33,568 nucleotides of DNA from CAZAMT01 sp964486145 (GCA_964486145.1 CAZAMT010000012.1:1-33568); one strand, 5' to 3'. Shown: positions 8,830 to 16,672, counted from the stretch's first letter. Numbers and translations are program-made. The notes: a model not told the origin generated them from the letters alone.

Positions 8830-9947
8830 ACCTGAAGAGAAAGCGATTGTTTGGCAGTTTTACCCGTAAAATTTTGTGGTATATTAACCTGCTACTGGCA
8901 GTTTTTATGTTATTAGCATACCTGGCAGTGCATGTTAGTCCTGATGCCTTTTGGCCGCTCGCGTTTTTTGGGCTGGCATTTCCATATATTTTATTTATAA
9001 ATGTAGCGTTTGTAATAATGTGGTTGGTACGCAGACGTTGGTATTTTCTAATATCCCTGGTGGTTGTTGTTGTCGGATGGGGGCACATTGGTCATTTTAT
9101 TCAAATCCCATTGGGTGAAAACAAAAAATATCTTCCGGATGAACCCACTTTCACACTTATGACTTACAACGTCCGGATGTTTGATTTTTACCGGTGGTCA
9201 AAGGAAAAGGGATCGGCCAATAAGATGCTTGAATTTTTTTATGAGGAGCAACCGGACATACTTTGTTTACAAGAGTTTTATATTCCAAAGGATGATGCTG
9301 AAATTTCACTGGACTTTATAAAAAACAGTTTGCAGTGGATGAAATACCACCACATTGATTACATCAATAATTTCATGGGTGGGAAGTATGGTGTTGCAAC
9401 ATTCAGTAAATTCCCGATTATTCGGAAAGGGTCTCAAACATTTGAAAACTCAGTAAATCGGGTGATATTTACGGATGTACTTATAGGAAACGATACGATC
9501 AGAATTTTCAATAATCACTTGCAATCGTATCGCCTTGCAAACAATAATTTTAAATTTATAAATAACATAAAACTGGAAAATACAGACGATCAGCTCAGGG
9601 AAGCGAAAGACCTTTCAAAAAAACTGAGAAATGCATTTATTACACGTTCAAAACAGGTGGATAAGGTAGCAGAGTTGATTGAAAACTCACCTTACAAGGT
9701 ATTGGTTTGTGGCGATTTTAATGATACTCCGGTTAGTTACACGTACAAGCACATGCGTGGGAATTTGAAAGATAGTTTTGTTACTTCTGGTAAGGGTGTC
9801 AGCAATACATTTCTCGGACGAACTCCCCGTTTCAGGATCGATTACATTTTTTACAGTCCCGAACTTGCTTCATCCGGTTATAACAAACACAATGTTAAAT
9901 ATTCCGATCATTATCCAATATCAGCGATTATTCATTTGGATAATTAA
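8826..9947 (+). CDS. Membrane-anchored endonuclease/exonuclease/phosphatase family protein
   Basis: Protein of 373 residues with two parts. The first 95 residues carry two to three hydrophobic segments (about 15-32, 40-60, 70-90). The rest is an endonuclease/exonuclease/phosphatase (EEP) domain with the expected motifs: TYNVRMFDFY (about 116), CLQEFY (about 154) with the metal-binding Glu, CGDFNDTP (about 296) with the Asp/Asn pair, RIDYIF (about 338) and SDHYPI (about 360) with the catalytic Asp-His. The active site is complete, so it is probably a metal-dependent phosphodiesterase or phosphatase facing one side of the inner membrane; the substrate cannot be told. It overlaps the second rhomboid gene by 4 bp. 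Its stop overlaps the stop of the convergent dehydratase gene by 4 bp. Confidence 0.88.
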   Translation: MNLKRKRLFGSFTRKILWYINLLLAVFMLLAYLAVHVSPDAFWPLAFFGLAFPYILFINVAFVIMWLVRRRWYFLISLVVVVVGWGHIGHFIQIPLGENKKYLPDEPTFTLMTYNVRMFDFYRWSKEKGSANKMLEFFYEEQPDILCLQEFYIPKDDAEISLDFIKNSLQWMKYHHIDYINNFMGGKYGVATFSKFPIIRKGSQTFENSVNRVIFTDVLIGNDTIRIFNNHLQSYRLANNNFKFINNIKLENTDDQLREAKDLSKKLRNAFITRSKQVDKVAELIENSPYKVLVCGDFNDTPVSYTYKHMRGNLKDSFVTSGKGVSNTFLGRTPRFRIDYIFYSPELASSGYNKHNVKYSDHYPISAIIHLDN

Positions 9948-10894
9948 AACGGCAGCCGATTCAAGTCAACATTGCCACCTGAAAGGATGAATCCGATTTT
10001 TTTATTTTTAAATCGCGATTTGTTTTCCAGGATCAAAGCCAATGTAACTGCTGCCGATGGTTCCACGATAATTTTCATTCGCTCCCAAATCAACCGCATG
10101 GCTGAAGCAATTGATTCTTCCTTAACTGTTAAGATGTCATTCACATGTGTTTGAATAACTTCAAACGTTCGTTCACTGAGTGATGTGAGTAAGCCATCAG
10201 CGATAGTTTGTGGTTTTTCAGAAGGTATAATTCTGCCGGAATGGAACGACTGCCATGCATCGTCTGCTCCTTTTGGCTCAGCAGCAATTACTTCCACAGT
10301 TGGATGCATATGTTTGGCAGTGATAGCACTTCCGCTTAACAGCCCGCCACCGCCAACCGGAACAATCAGGCTATCAAGATCTGATATTTCATCAAGCAAT
10401 TCAAGCGCTGCAGTTCCCTGACCTGCAATGATATAAAAACTGTCATAGGGATGAATAAATGTTGCTCCTGTTTCTTTTACCACTTGATAAAGGGTATTTT
10501 CTCTTGCTTTGAGGGTAGGCTCACAATACGTAATTCTGCCACCATAACCTGCAACAGCTTTCTTTTTTATTTCCGGTGAGTTATCCGGCATAACAATGTA
10601 GGCTGGAATCCCCCGTTTGGCCGCTGCAAGAGCTAAAGCAGCCGCGTGGTTGCCGGAAGAATGTGTGGCTACACCATTTTGAGCAGACGAATCATCAAGG
10701 GATAAAACCGCGTTGGTGGCTCCCCGGAACTTAAATGCACCCACTTTTTGAAAATTTTCACATTTAAAAAAACACTGCGCTTCAACTATAGAATTAATTG
10801 CTGATGAGCTGAATACGGGTGTTCTATGAATATATTTTTTTATTCGCTCATGTGCTTTTTCTATATCACTGAATGACGGTATCCAAAGATCCAT
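9944..10894 (-). CDS. PLP-dependent threonine/serine dehydratase or serine racemase
   Basis: Cytosolic fold-type II PLP enzyme of 316 residues. The PLP lysine lies in FKFRGA (about residue 53) after KCENFQKVG. The substrate loop SSGNHAAALALAAA is at about 79-92, the phosphate-binding GGGGLLSG at about 181, and the C-terminal SGGNVDL that places the Ser/Asn on the PLP ring at about 306. There is no C-terminal ACT regulatory domain, unlike biosynthetic IlvA. It could be a catabolic threonine dehydratase, a serine racemase or a hydroxyaspartate ammonia-lyase; the sequence alone does not separate these. Its start lies 29 bp inside the upstream gene's end, which suggests translational coupling. 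Confidence 0.87.
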   Translation of the reverse strand: MDLWIPSFSDIEKAHERIKKYIHRTPVFSSSAINSIVEAQCFFKCENFQKVGAFKFRGATNAVLSLDDSSAQNGVATHSSGNHAAALALAAAKRGIPAYIVMPDNSPEIKKKAVAGYGGRITYCEPTLKARENTLYQVVKETGATFIHPYDSFYIIAGQGTAALELLDEISDLDSLIVPVGGGGLLSGSAITAKHMHPTVEVIAAEPKGADDAWQSFHSGRIIPSEKPQTIADGLLTSLSERTFEVIQTHVNDILTVKEESIASAMRLIWERMKIIVEPSAAVTLALILENKSRFKNKKIGFILSGGNVDLNRLPF

Positions 10895-11684
10895 GTGGTG
10901 TTTTTTCTTTTAAATATAATTCAAATTTTCTGCGTATTGCCTTGCGAATGTCATAATCCGATGCTCCTAAAACAAATTTATTACTGAAATTCAGGTAAAC
11001 AAAAAATTCAGTAAGTACGGGCTCTTTTAACCCGGTTAACTGGGCAATGATTTCTTTATTGAATTTTTCGTGAACATGTCGCTGAATTTTTTCTTTTTCA
11101 ATCATTTTTTTCAGTTTCATTCGTTCTTTTTCATCTTTTGAATAAATAGGAATAGATGCAATGGGAATCTGTGAAATGGATTCCCTGGCCAGCATTTTTT
11201 TGGTTTTGGCCTCCTCATATGCCTCATTGGCTACTTTTTTCGACAACTGAACAAGGGTGTCCTTTAATATTTCAGTTTTTGTTTTTGAAAACTCCATGTT
11301 TACAACTTTTTGTTTAAATTGCTGATAGGACCTGGCACCAAAAACTGAAACCTCTTCAATTTCGTAAATTCGTTCTTGCATTTCAACAAACAGAAAAGTA
11401 TCCACAGGAATATTATTGTTTAGAATAAGCAACTTTGGATAATAACCCATCGCTGAGAACACCAGGCTGTCGGTGCCTGAAACAAAAATGCTAAAATTAC
11501 CCGACGTATCAGAAATGGAGGAGGTTCGCAGGCTTTCATTGTGAATATGAGCAAAAGGGACAGGCGTACTGTCGTTTGCATGCACAATTTTACCCTTCAG
11601 TTTTGCCACATCTCCGACAACATTCTGACCGAAAATCGGAATGGATAAAACAATAAATAAAAGTATGAAGGTTGGTTTGATCAA
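10866..11684 (-). CDS. Secreted CarboxypepD_reg-like domain protein
   Basis: Exported protein of 272 residues. A signal peptide (MIKPTFILLFIVLSIPIFGQ) ends at about residue 20 with Gln after cleavage. Residues about 28-110 look like a carboxypeptidase regulatory-like beta sandwich (KGKIVHANDSTPVPFAHI, then SDTSGNFSIFV and LVFSAMGY), the domain that also begins many TonB-dependent outer-membrane proteins. The remainder is charged and probably helical, with no barrel, so this is a free periplasmic or lipid-facing form. Function is unknown. It overlaps the downstream dehydratase by 29 bp, an unexpected partner by function. Confidence 0.8.
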   Translation of the reverse strand: MIKPTFILLFIVLSIPIFGQNVVGDVAKLKGKIVHANDSTPVPFAHIHNESLRTSSISDTSGNFSIFVSGTDSLVFSAMGYYPKLLILNNNIPVDTFLFVEMQERIYEIEEVSVFGARSYQQFKQKVVNMEFSKTKTEILKDTLVQLSKKVANEAYEEAKTKKMLARESISQIPIASIPIYSKDEKERMKLKKMIEKEKIQRHVHEKFNKEIIAQLTGLKEPVLTEFFVYLNFSNKFVLGASDYDIRKAIRRKFELYLKEKTPHGSLDTVIQ

Positions 11685-11832
11685 AACTTTTTGTTATGAG
11701 ACGTTAAACATCATAAAAAAAATGTGCAATTAATGTTAAAATAAGTTAAATATCAGGCATGTAATAAATTGCAATAATCTGGCCAGCCCATTGTTTTTTT
11801 AATATATCATATGTTTATATCCATGATTTAAC

Positions 11833-11840
11833 TATTTTTG
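11833..11840 (+). promoter_or_regulatory. -7 promoter element of the zur-znu operon
   Basis: TATTTTTG is a perfect TAnnTTTG element, 23 bp before ATG 11864. Its last three bases (TTG) are also the first bases of the palindromic operator, so a bound repressor would cover the promoter. No convincing -33 element; GTTT at 11813-11816 is the nearest candidate. Confidence 0.55.
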
Positions 11841-11854
11841 CAACACTGTTGCAA
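11838..11854 (+). promoter_or_regulatory. Palindromic Zur/Fur-family operator
   Basis: TTGCAACACTGTTGCAA is a perfect 8-1-8 inverted repeat, extended by one more pair (T11837, A11855). The length and single-base centre fit Fur-family boxes. It overlaps the -7 element and lies 9 bp before the start codon of the Fur-family gene, so it is very probably the autoregulatory site for zinc control of the operon. Confidence 0.75.
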
Positions 11855-11863
11855 ATAATTGAC

Positions 11864-12262
11864 ATGGTGAATCAATTGCTTAAAATTAACAGGCTCAGCA
11901 GAACCCGCGGCAGACAGCAAATCCTGGAAGTATTGGCCAGGAGTAATTTTCCATTATCGGGAAAGGAAATAGCAGATGCTCTTAACAATACCGTTGACAG
12001 GACAACAGTATACAGGACACTGAATATTTTTGAAGAAAAGAGGGTAGTGCACAAAATTCTGGCCGATAATGTGTGGCGCTATGTGTTATCTTTAGGGAAA
12101 GATGATCTTGAAGAGCATGTGCACTTTAAATGTATCCGGTGTTGCAGGTTAATTTGTTTGCCGGAGGTACTGGTTACCGATTTTGAATTGCCCGAAGGGT
12201 ATACGAAGCTGGAGAATAACATTTTAATAACCGGAATTTGCAGAGAATGTGCAGATTTATAG
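11864..12262 (+). CDS. zur: Fur-family metalloregulator, probably zinc uptake regulator Zur
   Basis: Transcriptional repressor of 132 residues from ATG 11864. A TTG at 11849 would add five residues, but it lies inside the palindromic operator, so I prefer the ATG. The N-terminal winged helix has the family pattern TRGRQQILEVL, then SGKEIADAL and DRTTVYRTLNIFEEKRVV (recognition helix). The C-terminal half has a metal-binding EEHVHFKCIRCCRLICLPE and a second Cys pair ICRECADL at the end, giving a structural zinc site of two CxxC pairs. The call of Zur rather than Fur or PerR rests on context: the same operon encodes a zinc-type ABC importer. It is predicted to bind the palindrome before its own start. 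Confidence 0.85.
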   Translation: MVNQLLKINRLSRTRGRQQILEVLARSNFPLSGKEIADALNNTVDRTTVYRTLNIFEEKRVVHKILADNVWRYVLSLGKDDLEEHVHFKCIRCCRLICLPEVLVTDFELPEGYTKLENNILITGICRECADL

Positions 12263-12274
12263 AAGATTTTTGAA

Positions 12275-12547
12275 ATGATTCGAAAAATCACTTACATATT
12301 ATCATATATTTTTATTTTACCCATAAAAATTTATCAATTGGTTATTTCTCCAATTATTCCAAACTCATGTCGGCATATTCCTACATGCTCCCAGTATGCT
12401 ATTGAAGCATTGAAAATACACGGAATTTTTAAAGGAACCTGGTTGGCAGTAAAACGGATTTTACGTTGCCATCCCTGGGGGACACACGGATATGACCCAG
12501 TACCTCCACGAAAAATTGATACCAAACCTTTAAACCTGAGTAAATGA
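12275..12547 (+). CDS. yidD: Membrane protein insertion efficiency factor YidD
   Basis: Small inner-membrane-associated protein of 90 residues thought to assist YidC in inserting membrane proteins. The family pattern is clear: an N-terminal amphipathic or hydrophobic helix (ILSYIFILPIKIYQLVISP), then CRHIPTCSQYAIEALKIHG (about 32-50), KGTWLAVKRILRCHPW and GYDPVPP near the end, with the three conserved Cys. It is usually found beside rnpA and yidC; here it lies 12 bp after zur and overlaps znuA by 4 bp (ATGA). That makes it part of a zinc-controlled operon. Confidence 0.93.
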   Translation: MIRKITYILSYIFILPIKIYQLVISPIIPNSCRHIPTCSQYAIEALKIHGIFKGTWLAVKRILRCHPWGTHGYDPVPPRKIDTKPLNLSK

Positions 12548-13416
12548 AAATGAAGTTATTGTTTATGAATGTGGTAATGCTTTTTTTGTTTGCTTGTACC
12601 GGCACAGGTGAGCATTCGACAAAAGATGTTATTGCCGTTAGTATATTACCTCAAAAATATTTTGTTCACCAGATCGCCGGACAGGATTTTGATATTCATG
12701 TGATGATACCGCCGGGTGCAAGTCCGGCAACGTTTGATCCATCCCCAAAAGATCTAACAAGGATAGCCGATGCCAAAGCATATTTTAAAATCGGGCATAT
12801 TGAGTTTGAAAAAGGATGGGATGAAAAAATGAAATCCATCAGCAAGGATTTAACGTTTTACGATCTTTCGGAGGGCATTGCCTTAATTTCAGGGAGTGAT
12901 CATGGAGATCATCACCACGGTATCGATCCACACGTCTGGATGTCAGTAAAAAATGTGAAATTGATTTCCAAAAATATTTTAAATGCACTGCAGGAATTGA
13001 ATCCATCAAAACACGAAACATATGGTGAAAATTATTTACGGTTTATACATGTTTTGGACAGCCTGGATCAGTGGATAGCGGAACAGTTAAGTAGCCGTGA
13101 GCAGGATATGTTTTTAATTTTTCATCCGGCACTTACCTATTATGCCCGTGATTATGGCCTTGAACAGGAGTCACTCGAATTTGAAGGCAAACAACCCACG
13201 CCGATGCATTTTAAAAAAATTACCGAAAAGGCAAAACAACATGGTATCCGGTATGTTTTTATTCAAAAACAATTTGACATTGAAAATGCTCAGGTGCTGG
13301 CAAATCAGATAAATGCAAATATCATTGAAATTGATCCGCTGAACGAGCATTGGAAAGATGAAATTGTTTCAGTTACAGAGAAATTGAAAAAAGCATTGAA
13401 TGAATCCATTAATTGA
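12544..13416 (+). CDS. znuA: Zinc ABC transporter, substrate-binding lipoprotein
   Basis: High-affinity zinc-binding component of an ABC importer, 290 residues. The signal peptide ends in the lipobox-like LFAC (Cys at about 18), so it is membrane-tethered in the periplasm. Cluster A-1 metal ligands are recognisable: His in KIGHIEFEKGW (about 82), His in IDPHVWM after a short His/Asp-rich loop (DHGDHHHGIDPH, about 119-130), His in FHPALTYYARDYGL (about 195) and Asp in EIDPL (about 268). The His-rich loop favours zinc over manganese. It overlaps yidD by 4 bp and znuC by 17 bp, so all are cotranscribed. The exact metal is inferred from the loop and from the Fur-family regulator in the operon. 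Confidence 0.9.
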   Translation: MKMKLLFMNVVMLFLFACTGTGEHSTKDVIAVSILPQKYFVHQIAGQDFDIHVMIPPGASPATFDPSPKDLTRIADAKAYFKIGHIEFEKGWDEKMKSISKDLTFYDLSEGIALISGSDHGDHHHGIDPHVWMSVKNVKLISKNILNALQELNPSKHETYGENYLRFIHVLDSLDQWIAEQLSSREQDMFLIFHPALTYYARDYGLEQESLEFEGKQPTPMHFKKITEKAKQHGIRYVFIQKQFDIENAQVLANQINANIIEIDPLNEHWKDEIVSVTEKLKKALNESIN

Positions 13417-14143
13417 ATTAAAATCGGTATATGCCGGTTATGATCATGAAAACGTCCTGGAAAATGTCAATTTAAAAATTAACAGTTCTGATTTTATCGG
13501 CGTCATTGGACCGAATGGAGGCGGAAAGACTACCTTACTAAAACTTATTTTGGGCTTGTTAAAACCCAGGCAGGGGATCATCGAAAATCACCTTGATGCA
13601 AGAAATTATTCCATTGGTTATCTCCCGCAACTCAACAAATTTGATAAGGAATTTCCAATAACCGTAGAAGAAGTTGTTCTGTCCGGATTACAAGCCGATA
13701 AACCATGGTACAGAAAATATTCCCGATCCGATAAAGAAATTGTCCGTCAAACGCTGGAGCATTTGAATATTTCAACATACCGAAAGAAAATTCTCAGCGA
13801 GCTTTCGGGAGGAGAATTGCAGCGGACTTTGCTTGCCCGTGCCCTTGTTAGCTCACCAAAGGTTCTTGTTCTTGATGAACCGGATACCTTTGTTGATAAT
13901 AAATTTGAAAGAGAATTGTATGATTTGCTGAAAGAGTTAAACAAAGAAATGACCATTGTACTTGTAAGTCACGATGTTGGTCAAATATCAAGTGTGGTAA
14001 AAACCATTGCATGTGTGAATAAAAAGTTACATTATCATCCGGCTTCGGAGATAACCCAGGAAATGCTGGCCTCTTATAACTGTCCAATCGAACTTATAAC
14101 ACATGGCACTGTGCCCCATCGTGTATTAAAAACACATCAATAA
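13400..14143 (+). CDS. znuC: Zinc ABC transporter, ATP-binding protein
   Basis: ATPase of the zinc importer, 247 residues; cytosolic face of the inner membrane. Walker A GPNGGGKTTLLK at about residues 36-47, Q-loop YLPQ (about 76), signature LSGGELQR (about 135-142), Walker B VLVLDEPD (about 154-161) and the switch His in LVSHDVG (about 192). All ATPase residues are intact. It starts 17 bp inside the end of the binding-protein gene, with the permease 1 bp after its stop. The C-terminal 40 residues are typical of the metal-importer subfamily but have no separate motif. Confidence 0.93.
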   Translation: MNPLIELKSVYAGYDHENVLENVNLKINSSDFIGVIGPNGGGKTTLLKLILGLLKPRQGIIENHLDARNYSIGYLPQLNKFDKEFPITVEEVVLSGLQADKPWYRKYSRSDKEIVRQTLEHLNISTYRKKILSELSGGELQRTLLARALVSSPKVLVLDEPDTFVDNKFERELYDLLKELNKEMTIVLVSHDVGQISSVVKTIACVNKKLHYHPASEITQEMLASYNCPIELITHGTVPHRVLKTHQ

Positions 14144-14144
14144 T

Positions 14145-14981
14145 ATGGATGTAATATTTGAATACGATTTTCTTCTGAATGCTGTAATGGCGGCAGTTCT
14201 TTCAAGCATCTCATGCGGTATTATCGGGCTTTACATTGTTACCCGACGCATTGTTTTTATTAGCGGTGGTGTCACCCATGCTTCGTTTGGTGGGATAGGG
14301 CTGGCATATTATCTCGGGTTCAATCCGATAGCAGGTGCAGCAGGATTTTCAGTATTGGCAGCACTGATTGTGGAATACATGACAAAGAAATTGAAAATAA
14401 GAAACGATTCGGTTATTGCGATTATCTGGTCGTTTGGAATGGCTCTTGGTATTATGCTTATCTATCTCACTCCAGGGTATGCTCCTAATTTAATGAGTTA
14501 TTTGTTCGGGAATATCTTAACAGTTACAAGCACTGAACTTTACTTCATGTTAGGCTTAAGCATACTTATAATAATATCTTTTCTTGCTTTTTACCGGTTT
14601 ATTTTGTTCGTTTCTTTTGATGAGGAATTTGCCAAAATACAGAACAAACCGGTGAATACGCTGAATTACCTTATGATATCTCTTGTGGCGCTTACCATTG
14701 TATTCAATATCCGAATTGTCGGGATAATTTTGGTTCTTTCATTGCTTACGATTCCACAAAATCTGGCACTGATCTTTTCAAAAAACTACAGAGTTTTGCT
14801 TTATCTGTCGGTGATTTTTGCATTTATTGGAACGCTGGGGGGACTAATCGCGTCTTATTTTCTTGATATTCCTTCTGGGGCAGGGATCATATTTTTACTT
14901 TCGGTAATGTTTATTCTGGCTAAAACAATGGAAAGAGCAAATATGAACTTTCAGAAAAAAAAGATGGGAGCAAACCGATAA
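14145..14981 (+). CDS. znuB: Zinc ABC transporter, permease
   Basis: Inner-membrane permease of the ABC-3 (ZnuB/MntB) family, 278 residues, with about eight hydrophobic helices. The N-terminal FLLNAVMAAVLSSISCGIIGLYIVTRRIVFISGGVTHASFGGIGLAY region is characteristic of the family, as is the late 'RIVGIILVLSLLTIPQNLAL' segment that contacts the ATPase. It is the last gene of the zur-yidD-znuA-znuC operon, 1 bp after znuC. A 216 bp gap follows. I see no strong intrinsic terminator directly after it. Confidence 0.92.
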   Translation: MDVIFEYDFLLNAVMAAVLSSISCGIIGLYIVTRRIVFISGGVTHASFGGIGLAYYLGFNPIAGAAGFSVLAALIVEYMTKKLKIRNDSVIAIIWSFGMALGIMLIYLTPGYAPNLMSYLFGNILTVTSTELYFMLGLSILIIISFLAFYRFILFVSFDEEFAKIQNKPVNTLNYLMISLVALTIVFNIRIVGIILVLSLLTIPQNLALIFSKNYRVLLYLSVIFAFIGTLGGLIASYFLDIPSGAGIIFLLSVMFILAKTMERANMNFQKKKMGANR

Positions 14982-15143
14982 ATGCAGGTGCCGGGTGCCA
15001 ATAAATAATTATACTTTTGAAGGATGTGTTATTGCATGTTTCAGGGATGGTTATTGCCGGGAATCCGCAACCCTTCTGCCGGGTATAATATTTCTGGATA
15101 TAATTTATTACAGTTACCAAAGCGATGGCTTTTCAAATAGTGA

Positions 15144-15157
15144 ATGAACGTGTTCAT
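15144..15157. promoter_or_regulatory. Inverted repeat, possible Crp/Fnr-family site
   Basis: ATGAACGTGTTCAT is a 6-2-6 inverted repeat containing TGA-N6-TCA, the core spacing of Crp/Fnr-family sites. It ends 8 bp before the -7 box of the universal stress protein gene, a position that would block rather than help polymerase unless the regulator activates from within the promoter. The assignment to a regulator family is inference. Confidence 0.4.
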
Positions 15158-15165
15158 AAAAACAT

Positions 15166-15173
15166 TACTTTTG
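15166..15173 (+). promoter_or_regulatory. -7 promoter element of the universal stress protein gene
   Basis: TACTTTTG matches TAnnTTTG exactly and lies 24 bp before ATG 15198. No clear TTTG at -33, which fits a promoter that depends on a regulator. A palindrome lies just upstream. Confidence 0.5.
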
Positions 15174-15197
15174 TATAAAAATGTTACTTGAATTGTT

Positions 15198-16106
15198 ATG
15201 GAAAATGCTGCCTTGTTGAATCGAGCCACAGCGGAAGTCAGAAAGATTCTGGTTCCGGTTGATTATTCCGAATGTTCGCAGTTGGCCTGCCGGTATGCTT
15301 TTCAGCTTGCCTCGATCATAGATGCTGAGATTCATCTGTTTCATACCTTTTATTCACCGGCATTTGACCTGGTGGAACTTACATCCTCAAAAAAGGAACG
15401 TCAGCGAATCAAAAAACAGATTTACCAATCAGAGAAGGAAAAGGAAGAAGTTCAGTTTAAAGCATTTTACGAATCAGTAATGGGTGCGTTTTCGGGTGAT
15501 GTTTCCACTTTCAATGTAAATCATACACTTCAACCAGGCATTCCAACCATTGAAATCATAGATTTTAGTGAAGACTATCTGCCTGATCTCATAGTGATGG
15601 GAACCAAAGGCAGAAACAAAGAAACGGCCATTTTAGGAAGCGTTACTGAAAAAATTATTCATCGCTCAGATTACCCTGTGCTTACAATACCTGAAGACTA
15701 CATATTTGTTGGTTTAAACAAGGTCAATAGTGTATTGTTTGTAACCAGTACGGATGAGTCAGACTTTGAGTCGATGCGTAAGCTAATGTTGTTAACAGAG
15801 CCTTACCATCTAAAAATTAATTATTTACACATTTGTAAAGATCCGGAATCACACAAAGAAATACTGAAGCTGGAAGGAATTAAAAAATATTTTAGTGAAG
15901 TTTACAGAGATTATAACATCGAATTTTTTACAGCGGATAACAAAGATATACTCGTTCAAATCGATGAACTCGTGCTGGAAAAACAAATAAAGATCATCGC
16001 GATTTCCAGAAAAAAGAGGGGTTTAATTTCGAAACTTTTCAAATCAAGTTTGACCAAAAGATTGTTTTATCATACAACTGTTCCTCTGCTTGTTTTTCAT
16101 CCTTAG
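15198..16106 (+). CDS. Tandem-domain universal stress protein
   Basis: Cytosolic stress protein of 302 residues with two UspA-like domains. Domain 1 (about 13-168) starts ILVPVDYSECSQLACRYAFQLA and ends with an ATP-loop-like GTKGRNKETAILGSVTEKI followed by YPVLTIP; one residue fewer than usual separates the second and third Gly. Domain 2 (about 172-302) starts VNSVLFVTSTDESDFESMRKL and ends KIIAISRKKRGLISKLFKSS...VPLLVFHP; it lacks the Gly-rich nucleotide loop and is probably degenerate. Such proteins often respond to anaerobic or nutrient stress. It has its own promoter, separate from the zinc operon. Its stop overlaps that of the convergent gene by 4 bp (TTAG). Confidence 0.87.
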   Translation: MENAALLNRATAEVRKILVPVDYSECSQLACRYAFQLASIIDAEIHLFHTFYSPAFDLVELTSSKKERQRIKKQIYQSEKEKEEVQFKAFYESVMGAFSGDVSTFNVNHTLQPGIPTIEIIDFSEDYLPDLIVMGTKGRNKETAILGSVTEKIIHRSDYPVLTIPEDYIFVGLNKVNSVLFVTSTDESDFESMRKLMLLTEPYHLKINYLHICKDPESHKEILKLEGIKKYFSEVYRDYNIEFFTADNKDILVQIDELVLEKQIKIIAISRKKRGLISKLFKSSLTKRLFYHTTVPLLVFHP

Positions 16107-16672
16107 ATAAGATTAGCTTCCCAAATGATCCAGGAATAAGTGGCAAAACGGATAAATCTCGTTAATGAATAAAAAAGAAATTTTTTAAAAGGAAACCTAA
16201 CTGCGCCTACCAGCATGCTGATGGCCGAGTATGGCAGGGGAGTCAATGCTGCAACAATAATGAGGTACAAACCATATTCCCGTAATTTACCTTCGTACTT
16301 ATAAAATCGCCGGTATCTCAAGATCCTGTAAAACCGGGTGTCCTTCAGGTATCTTCCAATGAAAAAGCCAACAATGCCACTTCCATATGACAATATGGCA
16401 AGAAGCATAACGATGCCTGCATATTCAATCATATTACTACTGCGCAATGCCCAAAGAATAAATACTTCTGGAGGAATAATACCAAATACAATTTCGGAGA
16501 TTAGAAAAATCAAATAAACCAGAATTGGTCGATTGAGCATGGGCTCCAGCCATTCGAACAAGATGGCTTTCCCAAACTTTTTATATGCAAGAAACACCGC
16601 AATAATAATTGCCAGCCAGGTAATTCCTCTGAGCAGATTTTTAAACAGAAATTTTGTTTTATCAGTCAGCAC
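16103..16672 (-). CDS. VTT/DedA-like inner-membrane protein (YqaA type)
   Basis: Integral-membrane protein of 189 residues with about five hydrophobic segments (about 15-30, 47-66, 82-106, 130-152, 165-185). The pattern LISEIVFGIIPPEVFILWAL (about 58-77), the Gly-rich helix SYGSGIVGFFIGRYL and the later LTPLPYSAISMLVGAVRFP fit the VTT (SNARE-associated/DedA/YqaA) superfamily, whose better-known members act in lipid movement and proton-driven transport. A specific role here is not known. It is a single gene on the minus strand between the universal stress protein gene and the gamma-glutamylcyclotransferase-like gene, 120 bp after the latter. Confidence 0.75.
   Translation of the reverse strand: MLTDKTKFLFKNLLRGITWLAIIIAVFLAYKKFGKAILFEWLEPMLNRPILVYLIFLISEIVFGIIPPEVFILWALRSSNMIEYAGIVMLLAILSYGSGIVGFFIGRYLKDTRFYRILRYRRFYKYEGKLREYGLYLIIVAALTPLPYSAISMLVGAVRFPFKKFLFYSLTRFIRFATYSWIIWEANLI

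Noticed and set aside
11849..11863. TTG 11849 as the start of the Fur-family regulator, adding five residues.
   Set aside because: The TTG is inside the palindromic operator and the added residues match no family feature; ATG 11864 is better placed.
12275..14981. The possibility that the znu genes encode a manganese or iron importer.
   Set aside because: The His-rich loop in the binding protein and the cotranscribed Fur-family regulator favour zinc, though this is not proof.
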